Positions 41,561 to 51,397 of a DNA stretch of 64,000 bases are shown in pieces. The notes under the pieces were generated by a model, which was not told where the DNA came from, searched no databases, and saw nothing but the letters and a program-made list of their open reading frames with translations. Both the position numbers and the translations under genes were made by a program. The stretch is from assembly GCA_964517495.1 (NCBI GenBank), contig CAZFER010000006.1, positions 62,001-126,000 of the forward strand, in the 5' to 3' direction. Source of the DNA: CAZFER01 sp964517495 (GTDB lineage Bacteria; Hinthialibacterota; Hinthialibacteria; Hinthialibacterales; Hinthialibacteraceae). How positions within the stretch are numbered: the stretch's first letter is position 1; each line of letters opens with the position of its first letter.

Positions 41561-44443
41561 ATGATGTTTCGCAAATGTTATGTTGTAGCCAAATTAAGTT
41601 TAGGATTGATCGCATTGTTCTTTATGCTTGGAGGGATGAGTGTCGATGCACAAGATAGAGAGGGGAAGGTGGTTGTGACCGATTCGGTGGAATCCGAAGA
41701 GGATTACAGTAACACAACCTTAAATCTACCCACTGAAAATCCCAAAGTGGTGATCAAATGGGAATTACCAGTCGAAAATGCAAAAGAATTCCATGTGTAC
41801 ATCAAGCCAAAAGAAGCACAGCAGAGCGTTTTTTTAGGGAGGGTTGAAGCCAATGATAACGCCCTGATATGGGAAAAAGGGGCAAAAAACTTAAATCCAA
41901 CTTTTCGTGAAGGGCCCAAAGAGGGTATATATACATTTAGGGTTTTTGCATTAATACCCAGCACTCCGCGTCCCACAGTTTATGGGCCAGTTCCAAATGA
42001 TGGACCAGTTAAAATTGTAATCGGATCAGATCTACGTCCCACTCGTATTCCCACCTTTCCGTCTATTCGAACAAAAACACCTACGCCTACCCCAACCCCC
42101 AAACCCTCTGTGGGAGCTCGTGAATGTGTTGAAGCCGGGGATGTTTTTTCTTCGGCGGCCAGTGGATTATCGACCGTGAATCTTGGTCTGGTCAGTATAG
42201 AGGAAGCTCTTCTTCCCGATGGATCACCGGTCAATCTAAATGTCACAGATTGTGACGGGAATGGAAAACTGGATGTAAATATCCCCTGGTCTGAATCCAA
42301 TGCCACTCGCAAAGCCTCCATTACCTTCAGTCCCAATATTTGTAATGGGGATGCTCCAAAAGTTGTTGAACTCTATCTTCGGCATGGAACGCCAATCAAA
42401 TTGGAAGCGCTGGATGAAAGTGGTTCGCTTGTTGATACAGCAAGCCATTCATCAAGTAATCCCTCGATGATGAATGTTTTAGTTCTTTCAAGTTCGACAG
42501 GGATCAGAGAAATAAAGATCGATGGAGCCGAAATCTGTCTATTACGTATTTGCTGGTACTGCCGTGGTGATGTTGATTTACCGACCCGAACCCCACAAAT
42601 CGAACCAACCATTGAGCCTGGCGACCGACTGTGTGTTGACGCAGATGAGTTCTTTAACTCAGCAGCAAGCGGATTATCAGTGGTTAATTTAGGAGCTGTC
42701 AGCATTCGCGAAGCTTTATTGCCTGATGGTTCACCTGTGAGTTTAAATGTAACTGACTGTGACAACGATGGCCAATTGGATGTGGAAATTCCCTGGTCGG
42801 AATCCAATGCCACCCGCAAAGCCTCCATTAAATTCAGCCCCAATTTATGTAATGGTAACGCACCTAAAGTGGTTGAAATCTTTTTGCGGCATGGCACGGC
42901 CATAAAATTGGAAGCAATTGATGATAATGGGTCGATTGTGGATGCGGCTGGCAATAGCGGAAGTGATCCTACCATCGTTGATAAATTAGTTTTGACTAGT
43001 GCGACGGGGATTCGGGAGATCCTGGTTGAAGGGGCGGAAATCTGTTTGCTTCGTATATGCTGGTATTGCCGGGGAGAAATTGATAAACCCACACCAACAT
43101 TCCAGATCAAACCCAGCCGCACTCCTCAACGTACTCCAGACATCGATCGGCCTACCCGGACTCCGTTTATCGAACCGACCAAATATCCGGAGGATTGTGA
43201 TTGCGCCGAAGCGGGGGATGTCTATAGTTCACAAGCCCGTGGTTTATCGGTGGTGAATCTTGGTTTGGTCAAGATTCAAGAGGCTTTATTGCCTGATGGA
43301 TCAGCCGTGAATTTGAACATCACGGATTGTGACAGTGACGGCCGATTGGATATTGAAATACCGTGGTCAGAATCCAATGCCACTCGCAACGCCGTCATCG
43401 AATTCAGCCCCAATATATGCAACGGCAACGCTCCCAAAGTGGTGGAACTTGTGTTGCGTCATGGTACCCAAATCAAATTACAGGCATTTGATGATTCCGG
43501 TGCGTTAGTGGATACTGCGGTTCGATTAAGCAGTGATCCAAGCGTGGTCGAAACAATTGGCCTGTTTAGCAGCAGTGGTATTCGTGAGATTGTTGTCGAA
43601 GGCGCCGAGATTTGCTTGCATCGGATATGTTGGTGCTGCCGTGGTGATATTGATCGGCCCACACCGACCTTCCAAATCCGTCCAACGCGCACTCCGCCCG
43701 TCGTGATTCGCACCAAGACCCCGACTCCAGGGGACATTGTTCGTCCAACTCCGGTTATTCCGGTCGGTGAGGTTGTGGTTCTCGATAATATGGAAACCTA
43801 CCATGATTTAAGCAATGGGGTGGACGTTGATCCTAAAGGAAAGGAAGCGTTGGTACTGCGTTGGAAAGATAATGAGAATGTGATCAATCCTCAAGAATAT
43901 CACATTTATGTTAGTGTGGATAATAATAAACGCCTTTATCTCGGCCAAACCCCTGGTACGTCTGGCAATGTTTTCCTTTGGGCTAAGAATGCGCCTGGTT
44001 TGAATAAATTCTTTGCCAATGGACCAGAACCGGGACATACCTATATGTTTACGATATTTGGTTTAACCGGCCAAAATGAAGTGAAAATCGTTGGACCTTA
44101 TAAAAACGCCGGTCCGGTGAAATTTATGGTGGGCGAAGAATCACCCTCCATTCGTTTTCTCGGATGGCAGGAGTCTAATACTGCGGAACTAATCACCAAT
44201 GTTCTTGTGGTTCAAGCCAATAAACCCAATCAACGGGTATGTCTGGCTTACCATGTGGGTGATTCCTTGTTCCAGAATTGTTATCCGCTGCCATTGGGAA
44301 CAGAATTGAATATCCCCATTCGAGTTCGACATTCCACTATGGGTGAAGTGAATGTCACAGCGGTCATTCAAGAACGAGGGACTGAAGGCAATTGGGTGGA
44401 TGTGGAAAACACCACTGTTGCGACGTCTCCTACGGGTCAGTAA
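41561..44443 (+). CDS. Large secreted protein with three copies of an unrecognised Cys-containing module
   Basis: The 960-residue protein starts at ATG 41561 after AAGGGAG and has a signal peptide (SLGLIALFFMLGGMSVDAQ). Residues about 35-160 and 733-860 are two related Fn3-like domains; both contain a W-x(4-9)-N-x-x-[EQ]-[FY]-H-[VI]-Y pattern, F-[LF]-W/LG and GP-NDGPVK/NAGPVK. Between them lie three copies of a 145-residue module (about 188-336, 356-505, 545-695), joined by Thr/Pro linkers. Each copy has an opening Cys, SAASGLS-type turn, EALLPDGSPV, NVTDCD-x-x-G-x-LDV, IPWSESNATRKA, SPN-x-CNG-x-APKVVE, LRHGT-x-IKL, GIREI and EIC-x-x-RICW-x-CRGD. Six cysteines recur in each copy. I know no named domain for it. 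A structural extracellular role is inference. Confidence 0.75.
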   Translation: MMFRKCYVVAKLSLGLIALFFMLGGMSVDAQDREGKVVVTDSVESEEDYSNTTLNLPTENPKVVIKWELPVENAKEFHVYIKPKEAQQSVFLGRVEANDNALIWEKGAKNLNPTFREGPKEGIYTFRVFALIPSTPRPTVYGPVPNDGPVKIVIGSDLRPTRIPTFPSIRTKTPTPTPTPKPSVGARECVEAGDVFSSAASGLSTVNLGLVSIEEALLPDGSPVNLNVTDCDGNGKLDVNIPWSESNATRKASITFSPNICNGDAPKVVELYLRHGTPIKLEALDESGSLVDTASHSSSNPSMMNVLVLSSSTGIREIKIDGAEICLLRICWYCRGDVDLPTRTPQIEPTIEPGDRLCVDADEFFNSAASGLSVVNLGAVSIREALLPDGSPVSLNVTDCDNDGQLDVEIPWSESNATRKASIKFSPNLCNGNAPKVVEIFLRHGTAIKLEAIDDNGSIVDAAGNSGSDPTIVDKLVLTSATGIREILVEGAEICLLRICWYCRGEIDKPTPTFQIKPSRTPQRTPDIDRPTRTPFIEPTKYPEDCDCAEAGDVYSSQARGLSVVNLGLVKIQEALLPDGSAVNLNITDCDSDGRLDIEIPWSESNATRNAVIEFSPNICNGNAPKVVELVLRHGTQIKLQAFDDSGALVDTAVRLSSDPSVVETIGLFSSSGIREIVVEGAEICLHRICWCCRGDIDRPTPTFQIRPTRTPPVVIRTKTPTPGDIVRPTPVIPVGEVVVLDNMETYHDLSNGVDVDPKGKEALVLRWKDNENVINPQEYHIYVSVDNNKRLYLGQTPGTSGNVFLWAKNAPGLNKFFANGPEPGHTYMFTIFGLTGQNEVKIVGPYKNAGPVKFMVGEESPSIRFLGWQESNTAELITNVLVVQANKPNQRVCLAYHVGDSLFQNCYPLPLGTELNIPIRVRHSTMGEVNVTAVIQERGTEGNWVDVENTTVATSPTGQ

Positions 44444-44544
44444 GTATTGAGATTAAGGAGGGGGATTAATATCATACACATCGGCTCCGCGAGAGCGTCA
44501 CCCTCCCTTTAACTTTTAAATTGAGAGAACGATGAGTAAAATTT

Positions 44545-44580
44545 GGGCGAAGATTGAATGGATTCGATCTTCGCCCTTTT
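44545..44580. terminator. Bidirectional terminator-type hairpin
   Basis: GGGCGAAGAT-TGAATGGATTCG-ATCTTCGCCC has a perfect 10-bp stem. On the plus strand it is followed by TTTTCTATTT; on the minus strand it lies 13 bases after the M14 peptidase stop and is followed by AAATTTT. It separates two convergent genes. Confidence 0.8.
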
Positions 44581-44588
44581 CTATTTAT

Positions 44589-45740
44589 TTACTTGGAAGA
44601 ATCTGTATTTTCCATAGGACGGGGGCGTGGATAATCAAGAGCAAACGCCAATAATTCATCATATAGGATTAGTTGAATATCAAGGATTTGTGAATGATTG
44701 ACTTGCGGATATCGATCCTCTTTTACACCATGTGGACATTCAAACAATATTGAAACCGCGCCGCATACATGATGAAGAGCACTGGTCAAATTGAATGAAG
44801 GGGGTGGATAGTTTTTCCCATCGATAACGGGTTGAGGGGCGCTGCCTGCGGGAAGATCGTTTTTCTTGTAGCGTTCCATCAACCGGGCGCCGAACTGCTC
44901 GCCAAGCTCTTTACAGTACCAGGGCACATAAGCGCTTTTGAGAATCATTGGATTTGATCCATGGGAATGCAGATTGATAACATAATCCGGTGCATTAAGG
45001 CGGGCTACATCCAAAATGGCTTGGGTTTCCTTGGCCATAGGGTTGAACCACTCATCATGCATAAAATTAATGCCGTCATCATTGAAATAAGCGCCCAGAA
45101 TGCCAACATCGCCTTCCATGGGGTGGACCTTTTTAGCCCCTGGCCAGCCGTAAAGCGTGCCATCTTTTTGGGTGCCCTGTCCCCAGCGTGTCATTTCATT
45201 CACGGGGATACCCACCCAACTGTCGTAAGGGCAGCGTTCCCGTCCGTCGGGATTGGAAAGAGGGATAACCAACAATCGGCATTTTGATATTTTTTCCTGC
45301 AATTCCGGCCAGGCTTTGCCGCGATAGTCCCTGCCAGTTTCAGCGATTTGCAAGAGATTCACCAAGCCGACCACGCCTTCGACTTCATGGCCGTGTACCG
45401 GGCCGATAATAAAAACGGTAGGTGGAGCGCCCTCTGGCTTGCGCGCATAATAGCCGGGATCGCGGGCAGCCACCGCGGAGTTGTAGTTGGCTTGATGAGC
45501 AAATTGGATTTTTTCGCCGTAACTCACAAGATAAACCTTGCGCCCTCCTGGGGATGTGGCAATCAATTCAGCTTGTCCGGTCTCTAACGTTTCAATGCTG
45601 GTCAGGACATCGTCATAGGTGCTTTTCCAGAACTCAGGTGGATCGGGTTGGGGGTAGGCGGGTTTTTCATCTGTAAAACCGATTGGATTCAAAAACAGAA
45701 TGAATAGGCACGTTGGGATTAAACATTTGTGTATGGACAT
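44589..45740 (-). CDS. Secreted M14 family zinc carboxypeptidase-like protein
   Basis: The 383-residue protein has a signal peptide (CLIPTCLFILFLNPIGF). The M14 fold is shown by IIGPVHGHEVEGVVGLVNLL, which carries the zinc-binding His and Glu (HGHE), LVIPLSNPDGRERCPYD with the substrate Arg, VINLHSHGSNP with the third zinc ligand His, and VSILFECPHG with the catalytic Glu. All expected metal and catalytic residues are present. Members remove C-terminal residues or cleave peptidoglycan peptides. AAAGGAG precedes ATG 45740. It is the last gene of a five-gene leftward operon beginning with the clan GH-A glycosidase, 27 bases after the sulfotransferase. Confidence 0.85.
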   Translation of the reverse strand: MSIHKCLIPTCLFILFLNPIGFTDEKPAYPQPDPPEFWKSTYDDVLTSIETLETGQAELIATSPGGRKVYLVSYGEKIQFAHQANYNSAVAARDPGYYARKPEGAPPTVFIIGPVHGHEVEGVVGLVNLLQIAETGRDYRGKAWPELQEKISKCRLLVIPLSNPDGRERCPYDSWVGIPVNEMTRWGQGTQKDGTLYGWPGAKKVHPMEGDVGILGAYFNDDGINFMHDEWFNPMAKETQAILDVARLNAPDYVINLHSHGSNPMILKSAYVPWYCKELGEQFGARLMERYKKNDLPAGSAPQPVIDGKNYPPPSFNLTSALHHVCGAVSILFECPHGVKEDRYPQVNHSQILDIQLILYDELLAFALDYPRPRPMENTDSSK

Positions 45741-45767
45741 ATTGATTCTCCTTTTTTATGTATTATG

Positions 45768-47438
45768 TCATTCAAATTGAGGCAAATACCCTCCCATTTG
45801 TTTTTCATACCGGCGCCAGCGTTCGATAGAATCTTTATAAATAGGCTTGCGAACTTGCACATAACTGGCGGTTTTGATGGCTCGCGGTGTCTTGTAAAAA
45901 GCCATGCATCGATCATCCCACGGCAAGCCGCAAAAGTCGAGTAGCGATTGAATGGATTCCTCGAGATGATCGACCAGCTGTTCGTATTGGATTTCAAACA
46001 TGGGTATGTGTAAGACATCCCGCCAATGTTGCATGAGGTCTGAATAAAGGCGGTAGTAGTGAGTGAGTTCATCCAGGTTATAGGCGAAATTCATACCTTC
46101 ATCGCCAAAGTAATTGCTAAAGCAGGACAAGCAGGTATCAAGTGGATGACGGCGGCAATGGATGATTTTGGCATGAGGGAGAATCAATGAGATAAAGCCG
46201 AGATGCAGAAAATTATGAGGCATTTTATCGCATACACGCTGGATAGAGGGATCATGGATGTTTAATGCACGAATGTAATCCTTACCAAGTTGCTCGAAGG
46301 CTTCTTTATCCAATTTGGTTAAATCGTCGGGATAAGTAAATGTCTGTTTAAATCGCTTGACCAAGGTTGTGCTTAATCGGGCGATGGTTTTCAGTTCACC
46401 CGCCCCTAAAACATGGGGATGGCTGGCCAGAATCTGTTCTACCAATGTAGTTCCAGAGCGGGGCATCCCCACGATAAAGATGGGAAGGCGTGAGGAAAAA
46501 CCAACGTTTTGATGGGAAGCGATAAATTCTGTTGGGAAGGCTTTTTTGAGTTCGTTGAAAAAGTGAATGTCTTTATGAATGCTGTATTGAATGGTTTCGC
46601 GTTTTAAGCGATTCCCCAATGACCAATAGGCAAAGGCATCATCAAAACGCCCTATCTCATCACAGGCTTTCCCCAGTGCAAAGGCCAGGTGGATTTTGCC
46701 TTTGTGTGAAATGGGGCCATGGATGATGGATTCCATCTTATCGATATACTCCGGCGAATGCTTTATGGAAGCGACTTTGACGAACTGGCAGTAGGGATGA
46801 TAGGCATTGGGCTGCTGCTTAATATTTTGTTCGATGTGATAACATGCTTGTTTGATCTTTCCGGTCTGGATCAACACGTTTTGCAAACCATTTTTGGCTT
46901 CAGCATAATCGGGTTGATATCGCAGGGCAAATCGATAGGCACTGATGGCTTCTTCAAATCGATCCATCAAACTCAAGGTAAACGCCAGGTTGTTATAATA
47001 GCGGGCATTTTGGGGTTCGAGTCGAATAGCACGTTTGTGATATTTCACCGCGCGCTGATACTTTTCTTTTTTTTGTAAAATATTAGCCAGATTGTTGCAT
47101 CCATCACCTCGCAGAGGATTAATGGCTAACGCCTTTTCATAACACCGAATGGCGGGTTCGATTTTATCCTGCGTATGCAATAAATTGCCCAGGTTTTGAT
47201 AGGCATCCACATAATCCGGTTGTAAAGCAATGCAATGTCTGTAAAAATCTATGGCTTCATTTAACTGCCCAACTTGCTGATGGCAAAACGCCAGAATAAA
47301 CATCAAGCGGGGATGTTTTAACTGAGGCGAAATATTTTGTTTAATGAGCGATATGCATTCCCGGTATTTTTGCTGTTGGCATAGCAATGCACATGTGGAT
47401 AGGAAGGCATCCAAAGATTGTGCATGAGAAGCATTCAT
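45768..47438 (-). CDS. TPR-repeat sulfotransferase
   Basis: The 556-residue protein has about six to seven tetratricopeptide repeats in residues 1-250 (for example DAYQNLGNLLHTQDKIEPAI, then CNNLANILQKKEKYQRAVKY and RYYNNLAFTLSLMDRFEEAI). A sulfotransferase domain follows, with the 5'-phosphosulfate-binding loop LPIFIVGMPRSGTTLVEQIL (about residue 316). IIHCRRHPLDTCLSCFSNYF is the 3'-phosphate-binding section. It would move sulfate from PAPS to a glycan or protein. The TPR part probably binds the acceptor. Its start overlaps the stop of the TolB-like gene by four bases (ATGA), so the two are translationally coupled. It lacks a signal peptide and therefore acts in the cytoplasm. Confidence 0.88.
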   Translation of the reverse strand: MNASHAQSLDAFLSTCALLCQQQKYRECISLIKQNISPQLKHPRLMFILAFCHQQVGQLNEAIDFYRHCIALQPDYVDAYQNLGNLLHTQDKIEPAIRCYEKALAINPLRGDGCNNLANILQKKEKYQRAVKYHKRAIRLEPQNARYYNNLAFTLSLMDRFEEAISAYRFALRYQPDYAEAKNGLQNVLIQTGKIKQACYHIEQNIKQQPNAYHPYCQFVKVASIKHSPEYIDKMESIIHGPISHKGKIHLAFALGKACDEIGRFDDAFAYWSLGNRLKRETIQYSIHKDIHFFNELKKAFPTEFIASHQNVGFSSRLPIFIVGMPRSGTTLVEQILASHPHVLGAGELKTIARLSTTLVKRFKQTFTYPDDLTKLDKEAFEQLGKDYIRALNIHDPSIQRVCDKMPHNFLHLGFISLILPHAKIIHCRRHPLDTCLSCFSNYFGDEGMNFAYNLDELTHYYRLYSDLMQHWRDVLHIPMFEIQYEQLVDHLEESIQSLLDFCGLPWDDRCMAFYKTPRAIKTASYVQVRKPIYKDSIERWRRYEKQMGGYLPQFE

Positions 47439-48490
47439 TTTGCTTTCTTGAAATCATAAATAAAGATCCCTCGGCCAACTCCTGCCATATCACCCACCTT
47501 GGCCATTTGAAACGCCATATAACGCCCATCATCACTGACCACAGGATTGGAGGCTTTGAATCCTGGATAGTCGCTAAAATTGGTTACCCGTTCAGTATGG
47601 TGACTGCCATCAAGCCGAAGTTTCCAGATGTCGATATATTGAACACCCTTATGGTTTTGCTTATCACACTCAACCAGCGTGTGCTTACCATCCGGGAAGA
47701 TACCTTCCGGCTCATCATATTGATTGGGGGCATCGGCATAATTGGTAACTTTACCGGTTTTAAGATCGACTCCCATCACATCGGTTCCCTGATAACCATA
47801 GGCGGAAAAGATGATTTCATCATCGTGCGGTGGACGGAAGTTTTGAGTTTCAAGGCCTGTTCTAAAGGGTAAATCCTTATTCGATAGGACTTTCTTTTTT
47901 TGGGTTAAGACCGGCTTTCCATCCTGGAATTCAATATCACCCATCCATAGTTGCGCTTCGCCATTTTCCAACGTGTCGGGATAATCACCGTGGTCGATGG
48001 TCCAGGCGATACGCATGGTGCGGCGTGAGACGGCGGGTCCTTCGGAGCATTTTTGACCCAAGGGCACGGGTGGCTTTTTAAGTGATTTATCTAACACCCA
48101 TAGTTCGGCAAGGTTATGCCGGCTGGGCATGGGATTCTCTGCATCAAAGGTGCGCGCACCGGATAGCAATATATCTCCGTTGGGTAAATAAAGCGCACGG
48201 GTATATCCTTCATGGTAGTAATGATGCGTCATAGGCCTAATGATGTTGGTATCCAGATCGATTTCATATACATCACCAAACGTTTTTTCAAGAAAAAGAA
48301 TACGTTTGCCATCATGAGACCAATCGGCCCGCTGGCCGAAATAGGTCAAACGGGTGATATGATCGGCAAGATAATCGGCGGGATTCAGCCCTTCTTTCGA
48401 TGCATCCTGAGCAGGTGTTGGTAAAACAAAGCCGGTGAAGAGCAAAATTGCGGCGAAAATACAGAGTAAATGTTTCGTATGGTTTATCAT
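47435..48490 (-). CDS. TolB-like beta-propeller secreted protein
   Basis: The 351-residue protein has a signal peptide (LLCIFAAILLFTGFVLPTPA) and WD40/PD40-type blades: ADWSHDGKRILFLEK, GEAQLWMGDIEF, GIFPDGKHTLVECDKQ and NPVVSDDGRYMAFQMAKVGD, with six or so repeats forming a beta-propeller. This resembles TolB C-terminal domains and the propellers of prolyl oligopeptidases, but there is no hydrolase domain. A binding role in the periplasm is likely. The start is ATG 48490 after GGAGAAG. The gene is third in the leftward operon between the lyase-like protein and the sulfotransferase, with a 31-base gap upstream and a 4-base overlap downstream. Confidence 0.8.
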   Translation of the reverse strand: MINHTKHLLCIFAAILLFTGFVLPTPAQDASKEGLNPADYLADHITRLTYFGQRADWSHDGKRILFLEKTFGDVYEIDLDTNIIRPMTHHYYHEGYTRALYLPNGDILLSGARTFDAENPMPSRHNLAELWVLDKSLKKPPVPLGQKCSEGPAVSRRTMRIAWTIDHGDYPDTLENGEAQLWMGDIEFQDGKPVLTQKKKVLSNKDLPFRTGLETQNFRPPHDDEIIFSAYGYQGTDVMGVDLKTGKVTNYADAPNQYDEPEGIFPDGKHTLVECDKQNHKGVQYIDIWKLRLDGSHHTERVTNFSDYPGFKASNPVVSDDGRYMAFQMAKVGDMAGVGRGIFIYDFKKAK

Positions 48491-48521
48491 TTTTCTTCTC
48501 CATCTATTTATATCGTAAAAT

Positions 48522-51374
48522 TTATTTCAATTCACCTTTTCTTAATAGAACCTGACGGGTTCCATCACGTTCTATCGCAGCTGGGAAGCGTGTTTCGGTT
48601 CCCAATTGGATAATCTCGTGTTCATCACCCAATTTGATTTCTACACTGTTCTTGCCTCTGCCCTGCACAAGAGGAGGATCGGTTTCTTTTAAATGGGGCA
48701 TTAACACCACCAGCCATTGGCTTTTACCCGCTTTACCCTTGACTCGTAACCATTTCGCCATTTCTCCGCTTTGCTGGTCATTCTGATCCCACGTCCCATA
48801 CGTAAAATCTTCAGGAATTATGGCGCCGAAGAATTTGGCTTCATACTCTTCTCTCTTCAGCGTGCGCCGATCTCCCGAATCAAAATTACGCCATCCCCAC
48901 ACACGCTTTTCGTTATTGGAGATATCGTTATTGATAAAGTATGCAGTCAGGTCCACATCCAACTGTCCGGGAAAATAAAAAGCTCCCTTCTTTTGGATGA
49001 TATTACGCGCCAGTACATGCAGGTTCCACCACACCGGTTTGGGTGAATCAATTTCATCGCAAAGTACCAAATAATCGGGAATCTGGCTTTCGATGGGATC
49101 ATGCTTGACCAGCATAATATAACGGCGCATCGTCCAGGTTTCATCTTCTGGCAAGGTGATGGTGGGATACTCCCATCCCGGTTTGTCGGTGTAATGGGGA
49201 CGAATGGGAACCTGGCGCATCTGATTAGTACTTTCTTCCGCGACAAACACGTCTGCACACTCCGAGGTTTTATACGCCAATGGCTTGGCAACGGCCAGCG
49301 GTGACATGTTGTCGGCATCAGGCCGATTATGAATGGCGGCGCTCCAGGGCCGGGGAGAATAATGACAGGCGTAATCAATTGCCAATGGTGTTCCCAATGA
49401 AGCAAAGTAAAAAGAAAGTTCATCCCGTTGATAATGATTGCGTGCGGGACCAGCTTTTATTGTGACAAACGATTCATGGCGGTGATCATACCCATTGCCC
49501 CGAAGCATGGCACCAAAACCAGGGAATTCACGACTGCTCAAATCAAGCGAACCATCCCAGTTAGAAGGAAATTGCTTGAGTTGCTGGGCAAAGCGGTCAT
49601 CAACACCGTGATAAGCTTGTGACAATTCATGTAATTCATCAATATAGTCTTTGGGTGACGTATCACCTATTGGGGCAACCTTTCGCTGGCCATAGCGTGG
49701 ATCGATAGGTGTGTGCATGGCGGCCAGATAGGTAGCGACATCTTTCAAACGCGGCCAGGCATTAAAGGGATCGATGATCCCGGAGCCTTTCAATAATCGA
49801 GCATGCTCAGCCACATGAAAGAAATAGGCGGAATAACTTAAACTTTCCTGCCAGGCGCCACCGGGATAACTGTTGCGCATTAAATCACCTTTGGTTTCTT
49901 TTAGCCCTTTCTGAAGCCAATGTTCAGCGTGCGGATGATCAGGCATGACCAAAGCAATACGCAATGGAATGCCATACATATCAGTGTGGAAATTGGGATT
50001 GCCTATTCCCCATTTGTAATCCGGCCCCGGCCAATAGTTGGGATTGTTAAAAATATAGGCCAGGATCGCCAAATCGGGACTGTAAACTGGCCCTTCTTCC
50101 GGAATACTCCTACGCACCCGTCGTGGAAAGGTGGTGGGATTGAATGAGTGCTTGTTGAAATGGGAACTTACATAGGTTTTTGCCCATCCATTGTTTACCC
50201 GCCTGGCGTCTGATTCCCACTCCACTATCCATTGATCCAGCACCTTATCCAATGGAATATCGGCATGAGATCGGACCATACGGCTCATACTTTTTCTTAT
50301 TTCTTTCGGGCCGATAATCATCGCCCAACGTCTTTTCCCACCATCGGTTGGAATCTTTACCCGCACCTGGCCTTCTTTTTCACGATCACCGTGAATTTCC
50401 AGATTTTGCGATTCAGGGGTAATCCCCTCTGGTGTGTGCCATTCGCTTCCACGCACCGCAGCGAAACCAACGCCGTATGAAGAGTGGGTATTATACACAA
50501 ACGCATAAGGTCCGCCATTGAACCAAATGTCGCGCCATATGGGGCCAAGCGTGGCGATGGGATGCTGTGGTGGTTGCAACGTGGAATCTTCTTCGGGTCC
50601 CCCCGCTTTGAATGTACGGGCATTGTATGTATAAGGATGATAAACATAATCAGCGTTCATCTCTCGAAGATCATAAGCCAGATGCGTTCCCTTACCCATG
50701 CGATATTCATCCTGAATATCCAGCCACGGATCACCAGAACGGATATCGAAGGTGATGTCGTAAAAGTAATCAGGATTATGAAATGTAAAAGAACGCTTGA
50801 ACAAGACACGTGCAGGTCCCTTTTCAATAAACTTGGATTTGATCCCTCTTACCTTGCAATCACTCGGCCACTGGATTGTTCCAGGCAGTTTATTCCCTTC
50901 CCCATCATAAATGGCATGAAATAAGCGTTTGTTCTCTGTATTAAACTCGATGCCATATACACCATTCGTGATGTGGATTCTTGATCCGGACATCTCTACC
51001 TGAATCATCGGCCCATTACGAACATCATTTCGTTCATCGGTCAGAAGAAATGTCGTCGTTTTATTTTTGGGTATGGTGGCTTTAAATAAAACGGTGAGAG
51101 ATTGCGCTCCACTCAATGCTTGATGCTTTTCCAACATATTTTTGTCATTTTTATGATAAAACTGAGCAGGCAAAACCTCACCCGATTCCTTTTCAAGTTG
51201 CAATTGGATAGGTGGTATTTCTTTGTTTCCAAGGTTGAATTGAATATCCTGAGTCAGCCATTCATCAGTCCAGGTTTGTCCAACTGGTTCCTCAATGGTA
51301 AAACGTGTCAATTCCTCTCCGGACGCAGAAACAGTCAATAAGGCTATAAGAATACAATTACGTAATAAGACCAT
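48522..51374 (-). CDS. Secreted heparinase II/III-like polysaccharide lyase candidate
   Basis: The 950-residue protein has a signal peptide (NCILIALLTVSASGEEL). The first 350 residues are beta-rich (ITNGVYGIEFNTENKRLFHA). The middle part is helical, an (alpha/alpha) toroid-like region: NSYPGGAWQESLSYSAYFFH, then VAEHARLLKGSG and RLKDVATYLAAMH. The section HESFVTIKAGPARNHYQRDE, followed by LSFYFASLGTPLAIDYACHY and RPWSAAIHNRPD, resembles the catalytic beta-domain of heparinase II/III-type lyases, where His and Tyr residues act. The C-terminus is a beta domain. AGGAATAG precedes ATG 51374. It lies 23 bases after the glycosidase gene in the operon. Substrate is unknown; a hydrolase is an alternative. 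Confidence 0.65.
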   Translation of the reverse strand: MVLLRNCILIALLTVSASGEELTRFTIEEPVGQTWTDEWLTQDIQFNLGNKEIPPIQLQLEKESGEVLPAQFYHKNDKNMLEKHQALSGAQSLTVLFKATIPKNKTTTFLLTDERNDVRNGPMIQVEMSGSRIHITNGVYGIEFNTENKRLFHAIYDGEGNKLPGTIQWPSDCKVRGIKSKFIEKGPARVLFKRSFTFHNPDYFYDITFDIRSGDPWLDIQDEYRMGKGTHLAYDLREMNADYVYHPYTYNARTFKAGGPEEDSTLQPPQHPIATLGPIWRDIWFNGGPYAFVYNTHSSYGVGFAAVRGSEWHTPEGITPESQNLEIHGDREKEGQVRVKIPTDGGKRRWAMIIGPKEIRKSMSRMVRSHADIPLDKVLDQWIVEWESDARRVNNGWAKTYVSSHFNKHSFNPTTFPRRVRRSIPEEGPVYSPDLAILAYIFNNPNYWPGPDYKWGIGNPNFHTDMYGIPLRIALVMPDHPHAEHWLQKGLKETKGDLMRNSYPGGAWQESLSYSAYFFHVAEHARLLKGSGIIDPFNAWPRLKDVATYLAAMHTPIDPRYGQRKVAPIGDTSPKDYIDELHELSQAYHGVDDRFAQQLKQFPSNWDGSLDLSSREFPGFGAMLRGNGYDHRHESFVTIKAGPARNHYQRDELSFYFASLGTPLAIDYACHYSPRPWSAAIHNRPDADNMSPLAVAKPLAYKTSECADVFVAEESTNQMRQVPIRPHYTDKPGWEYPTITLPEDETWTMRRYIMLVKHDPIESQIPDYLVLCDEIDSPKPVWWNLHVLARNIIQKKGAFYFPGQLDVDLTAYFINNDISNNEKRVWGWRNFDSGDRRTLKREEYEAKFFGAIIPEDFTYGTWDQNDQQSGEMAKWLRVKGKAGKSQWLVVLMPHLKETDPPLVQGRGKNSVEIKLGDEHEIIQLGTETRFPAAIERDGTRQVLLRKGELK

Positions 51375-51397
51375 ATATACTATTCCTTTTTTATATA

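Noticed and set aside
42373..43122. 249-codon ORF on the minus strand
   Set aside because: It is antisense to the repeated module of the secreted protein; its own repeats are only the reverse image of those copies.
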